Of a stretch of 64,000 bases of DNA, positions 8,289 to 16,843 are shown one piece after another. The stretch's first letter is position 1. Every line of letters starts with the position of its first letter. The DNA comes from Bin5 sp965221145 (GTDB lineage Bacteria; Chloroflexota; Anaerolineae; Caldilineales; Caldilineaceae). Location: contig OZ244877.1 in assembly GCA_965221145.1 (NCBI GenBank), positions 4,464,001 through 4,528,000 on the forward strand, given 5' to 3'. Position numbers and translations under genes: made by a program. The notes under the pieces were generated by a model. That model was not told the DNA's origin. It was given only the letters and a program-made list of their open reading frames with translations, and ran no database searches.

Positions 8289-9086
8289 ATGACAAACGAA
8301 ACTCAACCCACACCGATTGCGGCCTTCCGCGCCAGAATGGCGGCGGGCGACATCTGTATCGGCGCTTCGATCACGCTGACCGACCCGCACGCCACTGACG
8401 CGCTCGGCGATTCGGTCGACTTTTTCTGGATCGACCTGGAGCACAGCATGATGAGCCCGGAGGCGCTGGGCGGACATCTGCTGGCGGCGAAAGCAAGAAA
8501 CAGGCCGGCGCTGGTGCGCGTGCCCGGCAGCGGCACGCCCTTCATCAAACCGGTGCTGGACGGGGGCGCGGACGGGATCATCGTGCCGCAGGTGCGCTCC
8601 GCCGCCGAAGTGCAGGATGTCGTGAACAGCTGTCGCTACCCGCCCCTGGGCCAGCGTGGATACGGGCCGCGCGTGCCCTCCAACTACGGGCGCGAAGGCG
8701 GCGACGCCTACGTCGAGCGCGCCAATCGCGAGATCTTCGTCGCCGTCCAGATTGAGAACGCGGATGGCTTCGCCGCCCTGGATGACATTCTGGCCATCCG
8801 CGGGCTGGACTCGATCGCGCTGGGGCCTTGGGATCTCTCGGCGTCCCTCGGTCTGCTGGGTGACGTGGAGCATCCGACCGTGATCGAGGCGGTGGACAGC
8901 ATCATCACGCGGGCGCGGGCGGCGGGTCTGTTTGTGGGGGCCGGCATGGCGCCCGACGCGCGCTTTGCCCTCGGTATGGCGAAGCGCGGTGTGCAGTGGT
9001 TACAGGTGGGCGAAGACTGCGGCTACATGATCCTGGCGATGGACCAGATCACCGCGGCGGTGCGGGCGGAGTACGGCGGTTCTTAA
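8289..9086 (+). CDS. HpcH/HpaI-family aldolase
   Basis: A 265-aa class II (metal-dependent) pyruvate aldolase-like enzyme of the HpaI/GarL group, which cleaves or forms 2-keto-3-deoxy sugar acids or 4-hydroxy-2-oxo acids. Visible active-site motifs are DLEHS (catalytic His), VRVPG (Arg), the metal-binding QIEN, and GPWDLSASLG. Length is typical of the family. It stands alone between higA and a 7-bp repeat tract. Given the nearby sugar genes, a role in sugar-acid breakdown is plausible, but the substrate is unknown. Confidence 0.9.
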   Translation: MTNETQPTPIAAFRARMAAGDICIGASITLTDPHATDALGDSVDFFWIDLEHSMMSPEALGGHLLAAKARNRPALVRVPGSGTPFIKPVLDGGADGIIVPQVRSAAEVQDVVNSCRYPPLGQRGYGPRVPSNYGREGGDAYVERANREIFVAVQIENADGFAALDDILAIRGLDSIALGPWDLSASLGLLGDVEHPTVIEAVDSIITRARAAGLFVGAGMAPDARFALGMAKRGVQWLQVGEDCGYMILAMDQITAAVRAEYGGS

Positions 9087-9121
9087 TGTACGTTCACATT
9101 GAAAATCAGATATTCTCCAGA

Positions 9122-9149
9122 ATTGCGTATTGCGTATTCCGTACTGCGT
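9122..9149. repeat. 7-bp tandem repeats (ATTGCGT class)
   Basis: Four units (ATTGCGT twice, then ATTCCGT and ACTGCGT) lie in the gap after the aldolase. A partial unit follows another repeat tract near 19380. This is a third sequence class of the same 7-bp design. Confidence 0.7.
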
Positions 9150-9290
9150 AAGGGCAGGCGAGACGAAGATTTTCCGTTGCATACTGTGAGCGAAAAGTCT
9201 CGGTGTCAAACGGAATTCACATTAGTATTGAGTTGACGGGCGGCGCCCACTGCTCCCATGGGCGCTTTCCGAGTGTCTGCAAAGGGAGAT

Positions 9291-12224
9291 CTATGGATTG
9301 TCCTTTACTATCTTCTCCAACGACCAGAATGCCTGTCCGCCTTCGCGAACAAGCTGGTTTATCAGGGCTTCTGTTTGGGCCTTCGTTGCCGGACAACGGT
9401 AGAGAATCTCGAATGCTTTAACCCATTTGTCGTCTGAATTCCAATACCACAAGGTTCGCTGCTCATTGCCGCGAACTCCGCCTTCAAGCAGGTAGAGGCG
9501 GGATATTGCTAGCGTTTCTTCTGGGGCTGCTTGTGCCAACTGAGGGACTGACTTGATCAGTTCATGTTGCCATTCAAGAAGCCCGTTTGTCTTTTTAAGG
9601 GTCTGCTTTACTCGCTGCGCAAGCCAGGCAGGATCGAAAAGTTTTTTGTCCAGGTTAATCCAAAGACCAAACTCCTTGAATGTTTCCGGGTTTTCGTGAT
9701 TCTCTATCACCCAGTCCCAGAAAAATTTCAGGCGACTCTTGCCTTCCGGATTGTTTGCAAAGAACTCTTCCGAGTTTTCTCTGGAGATGAAAAAGCGCCC
9801 GAGAGATTGGACAAAGTACGCGTGTTGTCTTGGATTTTCGTTCTTCCAGAACGCCTGCAACAATTGGTGGCCCAAGCCAAACTCTTTAAAGTGCATATAT
9901 GCAAGCGCAAGGTGTTCGGCGATGCCCTTATCCGGCGCCTTCAAATGTCTTTGCCCACGCGGATAGTCGCTATCCGTTAAATGAAGTGCCCGTTGATAGA
10001 GGGCCTGAATGGCAGGATCAGAGAGCATTTCTCCGTACAGTCTGGCGGAAAGGTACCCTTCCCATGCCGCAGAAAAGAACTGGTTCTTTGAAGAATCCAG
10101 GGGAAAGATCAACGGCAAAAGTCTGCGGGTCCACTCCATAGATCGGAAGTAAAATGTGGGAAGATAGCGTCCAAACATGGACATGAGGGCGCGCGTGTTT
10201 TCTCTCTGCAATACGGCCTCGTACAGATCTTTCACATCGCCTCTTATCGCTTCGCCATCCAGCATGAGAAAGCGAACATATACCTCGAAGGCTCTGCCGC
10301 GCACAGAATTGATAGCCATAGTGAACGGATCGATGGCCCACTTGTCATCAGCATCATTGCGCATCGCCACCAGATCGGATGCGCCCCCGGGCATATCGAA
10401 CTGCTCGTCTGCGGGCGATGGATCAGGATATGTAAGGAGATAGGCCACAATCGCGTAGATCTGGTCGCGATATCTGCCAAAGTCAAGCTGCGTTGCCCTA
10501 TCCCTCTCTGTTAGCAATTCCCGCAACGTATCGGCTACAGCCGAGTGAACAGCATCCCAGTTGGCAAGCCAGTCACCGTACCCGCTATACTCTCTCTCTT
10601 CTCTGGGAAACGGCTCCTTCTCACCGGAGTCTCTGATCGCGCAGCAGAGACTGATCACGCCGTCCCAATTGACCTCTGACGCAACTTTCGAATGGTTCTT
10701 GATGGCTTCCTGGATTCCAACGAGGTATTCGTAAGTATAGTGTTGATCAAGCACATCTCGCTCGAAGAAGCGGTTGGCGTTATCTACGTACTTTTGCAGC
10801 CGCTCAGGAATGTTTTTTCGCAACAACTCACCAACGCCTCTTGCATTCCGCGGGTTATGGTAGTCATCATCCGCATTTTGCGCGTTTAGGCTTGCAGGAG
10901 TCCACTCGCTACGAAGTTTCGTGGTTATCTCGGCGATAGGCCGCTTCCCAAATGCCTCTCGTGTAATGGGGGGCCTTGGGGTTATCTCTTTGAACTCCCC
11001 ATCCTCTCGCCAGTCCGGTTTCGGTTCATAGTTTGCATCAAGCTCAAAGCCTGTGTTCTTTGCCAAATCTTTCAATTCAGGCTTCCGATTGAGATAGGGC
11101 AGAATCATGGAGAGTATTTGGGAACCGGAGTGTTTCCTATCGGGTTGGCGACCAAAGAAATCGAGGAGCCCTTCTACGTAATGTTCTTTGTCTTTCGCCG
11201 ATAGAACGTGGAAGCCTTCTCGCAATGCCTTCTCGTATTCAGTCCCTGCCAGCACGTCATAATCGTTTTCGGCCTTGAACAGGGAGAAATAGGCCTGCTT
11301 GAGGTAGTCTTCGAATGCCGCCGGGCACAGGCTCAGAACAAAGAATCTTAGCCTACGCATCACGCGGTTGTTCGGAAGGGAAGCAAAGTGGCGCGCATAG
11401 AAATCTCGCGCCCTATGCGCGTCGTCGCACCTCTTCCCGATCAGGCGGACCGCCAGTGTTTTGACCACTGCCGCCAGTTCGCGCACTTCTTCCTGCCATG
11501 GATCTGACTGTCCCGGTTGCAAGTTAAAGAAATCCACTTCAAGTAACCAGAAGTTATCGAAAGTAATCAGCACTTCAGACAGTTTCCGAATCGCGAGGGC
11601 CAATGCACCTTCTGCAAATTCAGCCTGCAGAGACGCCAACTGCTCAAAAATGCCGGCACGCGTGAGATACTCCAGGTAAAAGGGATTGTTGTCATTAAGA
11701 CGCGCATCTTCGAGTTCTTCTCTTGGGCGCACAGCCAGAACGGCATCAGCAAGAACAAGAACGGCCTCGAAGTCGTTTGCGTCAGCGAGCGTCTTCAGCA
11801 TCTCCGCGCATTTGAAACTGGAATGGCGGTATATCGCATCAATCAGGGGTATCCACCGCTCGGCCCGGATCTTCTCTACCACACGGGCCAACTGGTCTGC
11901 GGGGAGGGAACTGCAGATCCGTAGGAAACCGTAAGCGACCTCCTGGCTGCGTGTGTCTGTGGATATTGGCGTATCCAACATGATGTCGACTACGCTGTCC
12001 GGCCGCTTTTCAGCCATGCGGAGAAGGTATTCAAGTTCGGGCGTTCTTGTCGCAAAGGGGGCTGCGTTTTCTTCCTTGATAGCACTCAGAAAACCATTGC
12101 GCCAGAGCCAATCCAGCCATCGTTCGTCGGCCTTGTGGAAGAAATACCGCCGAGCATCCGGGTCGACATTGATTAGCTCGTATATCTGCTCTTTGTCCAT
12201 TGTGGACTGGACTTGGACTGTCAT
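9291..12224 (-). CDS. Large predicted helical protein of unknown function
   Basis: A protein of about 977 aa with no signal peptide, no membrane segment and no nucleotide-binding or nuclease motif that I can recognise. It is rich in charged and aromatic residues, with regular hydrophobic spacing that suggests stacked helices (HEAT/TPR-like), for example RRYFFHKADERWLDWLW near the start. I believe related ~1000-aa uncharacterised proteins occur in other environmental bacteria, but could not check. ATG 12224 is preceded by GGGAAAG; an in-frame GTG at 12230 is an alternative. It lies 24 bp downstream of the HEPN-like gene on the same strand, so the two form an operon. The sensor-like size next to a small HEPN-like protein suggests defence, by inference only. 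Confidence 0.75.
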   Translation of the reverse strand: MTVQVQSTMDKEQIYELINVDPDARRYFFHKADERWLDWLWRNGFLSAIKEENAAPFATRTPELEYLLRMAEKRPDSVVDIMLDTPISTDTRSQEVAYGFLRICSSLPADQLARVVEKIRAERWIPLIDAIYRHSSFKCAEMLKTLADANDFEAVLVLADAVLAVRPREELEDARLNDNNPFYLEYLTRAGIFEQLASLQAEFAEGALALAIRKLSEVLITFDNFWLLEVDFFNLQPGQSDPWQEEVRELAAVVKTLAVRLIGKRCDDAHRARDFYARHFASLPNNRVMRRLRFFVLSLCPAAFEDYLKQAYFSLFKAENDYDVLAGTEYEKALREGFHVLSAKDKEHYVEGLLDFFGRQPDRKHSGSQILSMILPYLNRKPELKDLAKNTGFELDANYEPKPDWREDGEFKEITPRPPITREAFGKRPIAEITTKLRSEWTPASLNAQNADDDYHNPRNARGVGELLRKNIPERLQKYVDNANRFFERDVLDQHYTYEYLVGIQEAIKNHSKVASEVNWDGVISLCCAIRDSGEKEPFPREEREYSGYGDWLANWDAVHSAVADTLRELLTERDRATQLDFGRYRDQIYAIVAYLLTYPDPSPADEQFDMPGGASDLVAMRNDADDKWAIDPFTMAINSVRGRAFEVYVRFLMLDGEAIRGDVKDLYEAVLQRENTRALMSMFGRYLPTFYFRSMEWTRRLLPLIFPLDSSKNQFFSAAWEGYLSARLYGEMLSDPAIQALYQRALHLTDSDYPRGQRHLKAPDKGIAEHLALAYMHFKEFGLGHQLLQAFWKNENPRQHAYFVQSLGRFFISRENSEEFFANNPEGKSRLKFFWDWVIENHENPETFKEFGLWINLDKKLFDPAWLAQRVKQTLKKTNGLLEWQHELIKSVPQLAQAAPEETLAISRLYLLEGGVRGNEQRTLWYWNSDDKWVKAFEILYRCPATKAQTEALINQLVREGGQAFWSLEKIVKDNP

Positions 12225-12248
12225 CGTCACTTTCCCGAATCGATCAGA

Positions 12249-12764
12249 TCACTGGGGTGGGTCGCCGCTAAGGAACTGATCAATTGTTCTATGCACATCA
12301 AGGGGCCGAATCAATGCTCTCTGCATTGTCGTTTCAAAGTTCTTCATCAGATTATCGAAATCTGATACCGAGAAGTTCAGAAAATCCAGCTTGGCCGAAG
12401 TTACTCCGTGATGGGCCAGATCGTTTAGGTCACCGAATATCTTCCCAAGGTCCACGTTCAGGAAGACAGAGCCGTAACTTTCAAATGCCTGTTCACGTAG
12501 ATTAAGTGATCGTCTGACCCGACCACTAAATATGGGATAAAGGATTTCTCGCAGCGAATGAGCGGCTTGCGCAATGCGGTCAGTATTGTTCTTATCCTCT
12601 ATGACTGACAATGCACCTCGGAACATATCCGAGGGCTTCGCTTGTAATTGGTCCAAGGCATGAAATTCGTCCATGCGCTTGCAAAGATCCTCTTGTTCAG
12701 GGGTTAAGCGAACTGGCGGCAGCGGGGTATTACCCGCTGGAGTTGGTAACAACGCATCTGCCAT
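12249..12764 (-). CDS. HEPN-like small helical protein
   Basis: A 171-aa protein, predicted all-helical. The central stretch DMFRGALSVIEDKN followed by AAHSLREILYPIFS resembles HEPN-like domains in abortive-infection proteins and in proteins annotated as pPIWI-associated. No catalytic RxxxxH pair is obvious. It is the first gene of a two-gene operon with the 978-aa protein. Partner in a defence pair, or its antitoxin, are both possible. The gene is real by coding pattern; function is a guess. Confidence 0.6.
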   Translation of the reverse strand: MADALLPTPAGNTPLPPVRLTPEQEDLCKRMDEFHALDQLQAKPSDMFRGALSVIEDKNNTDRIAQAAHSLREILYPIFSGRVRRSLNLREQAFESYGSVFLNVDLGKIFGDLNDLAHHGVTSAKLDFLNFSVSDFDNLMKNFETTMQRALIRPLDVHRTIDQFLSGDPPQ

Positions 12765-12913
12765 GATTTCAAATGCCTACATTGCCTGATCAGTTAGTTC
12801 AACCCATTATACACCAACCGGCCTTTCTGTATTGCAGAGTTCCCGGTCGGCAGGCGGTGCAACTATAGAGGATCCGAGGCAGGAGAACAATCGATACAGG
12901 TGAAGTGCCCTTC

Positions 12914-13990
12914 TCAACCCCCCCAGTCGGGTATCTCCACCATCTGCCCGCCTTGGAGGGCGCTTTGATGCGCGCACAGGCCGGGCAGCGCCATCCTGAG
13001 CGCGGCGTAGATGTCGAGCGGCGGCTGGGTATCGTCGCGGATACAGGCCAGAAAATCCTGGATCATGGTGTACTCGGCGGTGCCGTGGCCGCCCTGCATC
13101 GCTTTAGACGGCGCATCGGTCACATTTTCGGTGATCGGCAGCTCGATCATGTTGCGCAGATGCGGAACCGAGGCCAGATATGCATTGGTCTGCAACGGGC
13201 TGACCGGCGGCCGCGAGGTCTCGAGGACGCCCTCCGTGCCGTAGATCGAGTAGTAGTGAAACATCGGCTCGCGCGTGATGCCGAACGCGCACAGGATCTT
13301 AATCACACCGCCGCTGGCCGTCTGCAAGATCGCCACCTCCATGCCGGATTCGACGCGGGCGGGCAGGCTCTCGTTTCCACGGGTGACTCTCATGCCGCTG
13401 GCGGCGACACAGCGCTCGCCCGTCACTTTGAGCAGTGGGCCGAGGCTGTGCGTACAGTAGTGGATGGGCGGCATCGACGCGCGCCAGGCTGGTGAGCCGT
13501 CCGCCTGGCGCAACAGATAGCGCGTATCGTGAATGTACTCGGCCTCGGCATACATGAAGCCGCCCAGCTGGCCCTGGCGCCACATCTGCTGCCAGCTCAG
13601 AATGTGCGCCCAATAGCAGCAGTTCTCGGCCAGCATGAACTTCTGGCGCGGGTGCGTCTGAACCGCGGTGAGGAGTTGGCGGCATTCGTCCAGCGTGCGG
13701 GCCAGAGTGACCTCCTGCAGAACGTGGCAACCGGCCTCGAGCGCGGCCACCGTATGCTGGCAGTGCAGGGGGACCGGAGAGGCCACGAAGACGATATCCA
13801 ACCCTTGCGCCAGCATCTCGTCGTATGTGCTGCACAGGTGAGCCTGGGGGAAGAGCGCGCCGAACTGTTCCAGGGCAGCCGCGTCGACATCACAACCGGC
13901 GGCCACTTTGCAGTCGGCCATGAGTTCGAAGACGCGCGCCGGGCCGAGACCACGGTGCAGCCCAACTACGCCGACACGAAATGTGCGCAT
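12914..13990 (-). CDS. Gfo/Idh/MocA-family oxidoreductase (intact)
   Basis: A 358-aa NAD(P)-dependent sugar or inositol dehydrogenase-like protein. The N-terminal Rossmann fold starts at FRVGVVGLHRGLGPA, and the second-domain motifs are VLQEVTLARTLDECRQL and a conserved HYCTHSLG block. The usual EKP is replaced by QEV, which is odd for the lysine-containing motif of the family. The start was set at ATG 13990 because GAGGAG lies 8 bp upstream. It is followed on the same strand by two related but broken genes, forming a cluster next to GH116 and IclR. Substrate unknown. Confidence 0.88.
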   Translation of the reverse strand: MRTFRVGVVGLHRGLGPARVFELMADCKVAAGCDVDAAALEQFGALFPQAHLCSTYDEMLAQGLDIVFVASPVPLHCQHTVAALEAGCHVLQEVTLARTLDECRQLLTAVQTHPRQKFMLAENCCYWAHILSWQQMWRQGQLGGFMYAEAEYIHDTRYLLRQADGSPAWRASMPPIHYCTHSLGPLLKVTGERCVAASGMRVTRGNESLPARVESGMEVAILQTASGGVIKILCAFGITREPMFHYYSIYGTEGVLETSRPPVSPLQTNAYLASVPHLRNMIELPITENVTDAPSKAMQGGHGTAEYTMIQDFLACIRDDTQPPLDIYAALRMALPGLCAHQSALQGGQMVEIPDWGG

Positions 13991-14040
13991 AATGAGACTC
14001 CTCAATCGTTTTCAGTTGGCAGGGGCGCGTCTGCCAAAAG

Positions 14041-15114
14041 CTAGAAAGTGGATTCGGCCTGACGCAGCCGCGCGGCGCAGTCGATACGCCGGCCGGTCGC
14101 CATCGACTGCTGCGCGGCGGTGGGGATGACCATGCCGGTCAGTATCGAGCGCGGGTCGTCGGGGCCTGTCGGCCTGGACCGGAGCCAGGCGATGAAGTCG
14201 CGGTGAATGCGAAAATCGGCGCCGCCATGTCCACCGACGGCGGGCGGCAGGTCGATGGACTGCGGCTCGTCGTCGTTGCGCCACAGCGTCACCGACGCGC
14301 GCGGCTACCCCGGCCGCGCCGTGTGCATCACCACTTCCAGCTGCCCCTCCGTGCCGTTGATGACGTAACGCCGCTCGTAATCCGGCCCGGTGGTCGTGAG
14401 ATGGAAGGTGTAGACGGCGCCGTTGGAGAGCAGGCCGGAGATGGAGCAGACATCGCCCGTGGCCATGACCGAATCGGCGCCCTCGGTCCACACGTTGCGC
14501 GTAACCGTGGCGGTGCAGTCCACAGCCTCTGCAGCCAGGCAGTGCTGGATGGCGTCGGTGTCGTGGGTGAGTTTGCCGACGATCAGGCTGGATTCAGGCG
14601 GCGCGCTGTAATGCTCCCATACGCCCTGTGACCAGCGGCTGCCGGTGTTGACGTGCCCCAGCACGCTCTGGACGCGCCCCAGGCACCCTTCTTCGATGAT
14701 GCGTTTCATGGCCAGCGTGGCCGGAAAGCGGCGCAGATTGTAGCCGATGAAGAGGGGGTATTGGTGGCGGACCACCTCGTGATACAGGCCCACCGCCTCC
14801 TCCCAGGAGATGGCCACGGCCTTCTCCAGAAAGACGGGGATACCCTGCCGCAGCGCGGCGAGCGCCTGCTCCACATGGTCGACGGCATAGCTGGCGATGA
14901 GCGCAAAGTCGAGGTCGGGCGTATTCGCCAGCATCTGGCGATCGTCGCGATAGAAGGAGCGGCCGAAGCGCGCCTCCTCCTCGGCGGTCGGCGCGCGCGG
15001 GTCCGACACGGCCACGCAGCGGGCCGTCGCCTGCTCCATCGCCTCCAGGCTCTCCATGTGGTAACGCCCGCGCCGGCCAAAGCCGATGACGGCGAAGCGA
15101 AATGTAGGTGTCAT
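14041..15114 (-). pseudogene. Gfo/Idh/MocA-family oxidoreductase with an in-frame amber stop
   Basis: The N-terminal 269 residues (FAVIGFGRRGRYH Rossmann motif; FLEKAVAISWEEA) and the C-terminal ~87 residues (SVTLWRNDDEPQS to the TAG at 14041) lie in the same frame. They are separated by one TAG codon at 14305-14307, after HTARPG. Joined, they give ~357 aa, the normal family length. TAG is used as a genuine stop by many genes here, so recoding is unlikely. It is a nonsense mutation or a sequencing error, and if real the product lacks the end of the C-terminal sheet domain. Confidence 0.8.
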
Positions 15115-15148
15115 CTTCCTAGTTTATGACGAGAGGCCAGTGATGTTC

Positions 15149-15176
15149 CTATCCACTCGCCACGATTCACTAGCCA
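15149..15176. repeat. 7-bp tandem repeats (CTATCCA class)
   Basis: Four units (CTATCCA, CTCGCCA, CGATTCA, CTAGCCA) fill most of the short gap between two broken oxidoreductase genes. The reverse complement gives the GTGGATA-type class seen elsewhere. Confidence 0.65.
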
Positions 15177-15183
15177 CCGTAGT

Positions 15184-15934
15184 TCAAATTGAGCGTAAAT
15201 CGGCCACCACGCCCTGCGCTTCGGCTTCATAGAGCTTCCAGATCACGCGCAGACTTTGCAGGCTGCGGCGGCCATCGGTCAGTGGGCGACGGCCATGCTC
15301 CAGGCAGTCGACAAAGTGGATCAGCTCGTTCTCAAGATGCTTGCCCACCGCCGTCTCAAACAACAACTGCTCGCTACCGCGCTCCACCTCCAACGCGCCT
15401 TGATGAAGTAGCAATCTCCCCTGGCTGATCTGCCCTTCCAGCATGCCCCCGGTGCAGTGGGCGTGAAATGAATACTTGAGCCGCGTACCCTTGGCGCCCC
15501 ATGTGCCGAAGTGGTAGCCGAGCGCGCCGTTGGCGAATTTGAGGGAGACGTTGGAGGTGCCTTCGCCTTCCATCCAGGGCGTGCCGAAGTTGGTGCCGAT
15601 ATGGACGCCGGAAACGGGCTGCCCCATCCAGGCGAGCAGGATGTCGATGTAGTGGCAACCGTGGCTGAAGAGCTGCCCCCGCCCAGCGTCTCTTTGCGGT
15701 GCATCCAACTGCCCGGTTCGCCCTGGGTATGCTGTTCGGTCCAGATGGAAAGCTGGAAGAGGTCGCCGTAGGTCCTGGCCTTGAGCAGGTACTCCATCTC
15801 GACCACAATCGGATGAAACCTCATGCAGTAGGCGACCATCAGGGTGCGGTTGGCGCGCTCCGCCGCTTGGATCAGATCCAGGCACTCTTTGCCCGTCGCC
15901 AAGCGCGCCGCAGATGCGGTCAGCGACGGGCAAA
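15184..15934 (-). pseudogene. Truncated, frameshifted Gfo/Idh/MocA oxidoreductase
   Basis: Two frames must be joined to read the protein: ATGKECLDLIQAAERAN to WMHRKETLGGG, then QLFSHGCHYIDILLAWMGQ to the stop. The shift falls in a run of five C on the + strand (15676-15680), as expected for a one-base loss in a G tract. The N-terminal ~110 residues with the NAD-binding glycine motif are missing. In their place is a family A palindromic element (15888-15934), next to the iclR promoter. Two independent lesions make this a true pseudogene. Confidence 0.85.
15888..15934. repeat. Palindromic element family A, copy 2
   Basis: Perfect 12-bp arms TTTGCCCGTCGC and GCGACGGGCAAA. The pair differs from other copies by a compensated base change (GTCGC/GCGAC instead of GTTGC/GCAAC), so pairing is conserved while sequence is not. 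It marks the broken 5' end of the third oxidoreductase gene. Confidence 0.8.
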
Positions 15935-15942
15935 CTTCACGA

Positions 15943-15971
15943 TTGACAGTAGAGCGCATATAGGATACAAG
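15943..15971 (+). promoter_or_regulatory. Predicted sigma-70-type promoter of the IclR gene
   Basis: TTGACA at 15943-15948, a 17-bp spacer, then TACAAG at 15966-15971 (four of six matches to the -10 consensus). It lies 42 bp before the iclR-type start codon. Confidence 0.5.
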
Positions 15972-15982
15972 AAACACATCAT

Positions 15983-15997
15983 GTGCGCTATGCGCAC
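15983..15997. promoter_or_regulatory. Palindrome between IclR promoter and start (candidate operator)
   Basis: GTGCGC, three bases, then GCGCAC: a perfect inverted repeat 15 bp upstream of the IclR start codon and just downstream of its predicted -10. IclR proteins commonly repress themselves from such sites. Confidence 0.5.
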
Positions 15998-16012
15998 CAT
16001 CGAAGGAGCATT

Positions 16013-16795
16013 ATGCAGCCAAAACGCGGGCATCAACTGGTGCAATCCCTGGAACGGGGGCTGGCGGCGCTTGAAATGGCGCTCGAAAGCAGCGTCCGCC
16101 CTGCAGACGTGGCAGAGGCGCTCGGAATCGACCGCAGCACGGCCTATCGCCTGCTTTATACCCTGACGGCGAAAGGCTACCTGCTGCAGGATGCGCGCAC
16201 GCGTGAGTTCACCTCCAACCCGACCAAGTTCTTCCAACTCTACAGCAAAGTCGCGACCTTGCTGGATTGGCCGGACGTCGCGGCGGATTTCCTCACCAGG
16301 CTGCGCGATCAGAGCGGGGAGACGGCCAACCTGGGCGTGCGCCAGGCCAATAATGTGATCTATATCGCCCACAAACAGGGACAGGCCGCCCTGAGTGTGA
16401 ACTTTGCCCTGGGCACGAGCCGCCCGCTCCACTGTTCGGCCTTGGGCAAGGCGCTGCTGGCCGCGCAGCCGGATGCGGCAACCGCCGAGTGGATCGCCGC
16501 CACCCCCCTGACCGCCTATACCGCCCAAACCATTACCGCGCCAACGCTCATGAGGCATCATCTGGGAGCAGTGCGCGCCGACGGGTACGCGGTCGATGAT
16601 GAAGAAACCTTTGCCGGTGTGCGTTGCATCGCCGCGCCCATCTATGATCATCGCCGGCAGGTGATCGCGGCCCTGGGCATTTCCGGGCCGTCGACGCGCA
16701 TCACCCAGGAGCAGGTACCCCACTTCGCCCAGATCGTCATGCGCGTAGCCGCGCAACTTTCCGCCGATCTGGGCGCGCCCGATCCTGATCTCTGA
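16013..16795 (+). CDS. IclR-family transcriptional regulator
   Basis: A 260-aa regulator with an N-terminal winged helix (residues ~8-70: VQSLERGLAALEMA, then VRPADVAEALGIDRSTAYRLL) and a C-terminal effector domain (from about residue 85, with LHCSALGKALLAA). The start ATG at 16013 follows AAGGAG with good spacing; the upstream in-frame ATG at 15983 is rejected because it falls in the predicted operator. It is divergent from the broken oxidoreductases and 48 bp upstream of the GH116 gene, so it probably controls this sugar locus. The effector is unknown. Confidence 0.92.
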   Translation: MQPKRGHQLVQSLERGLAALEMALESSVRPADVAEALGIDRSTAYRLLYTLTAKGYLLQDARTREFTSNPTKFFQLYSKVATLLDWPDVAADFLTRLRDQSGETANLGVRQANNVIYIAHKQGQAALSVNFALGTSRPLHCSALGKALLAAQPDAATAEWIAATPLTAYTAQTITAPTLMRHHLGAVRADGYAVDDEETFAGVRCIAAPIYDHRRQVIAALGISGPSTRITQEQVPHFAQIVMRVAAQLSADLGAPDPDL

Positions 16796-16843
16796 TTCAT
16801 ATCAACCAGACAGAGCACAATCCCAATCGGTGAGGAGACTCAG

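Noticed and set aside
9242..9268. Hairpin GCGCCCA/TGGGCGC as a terminator
   Set aside because: No T run on either strand, and it lies too far from the aldolase stop to be convincing.
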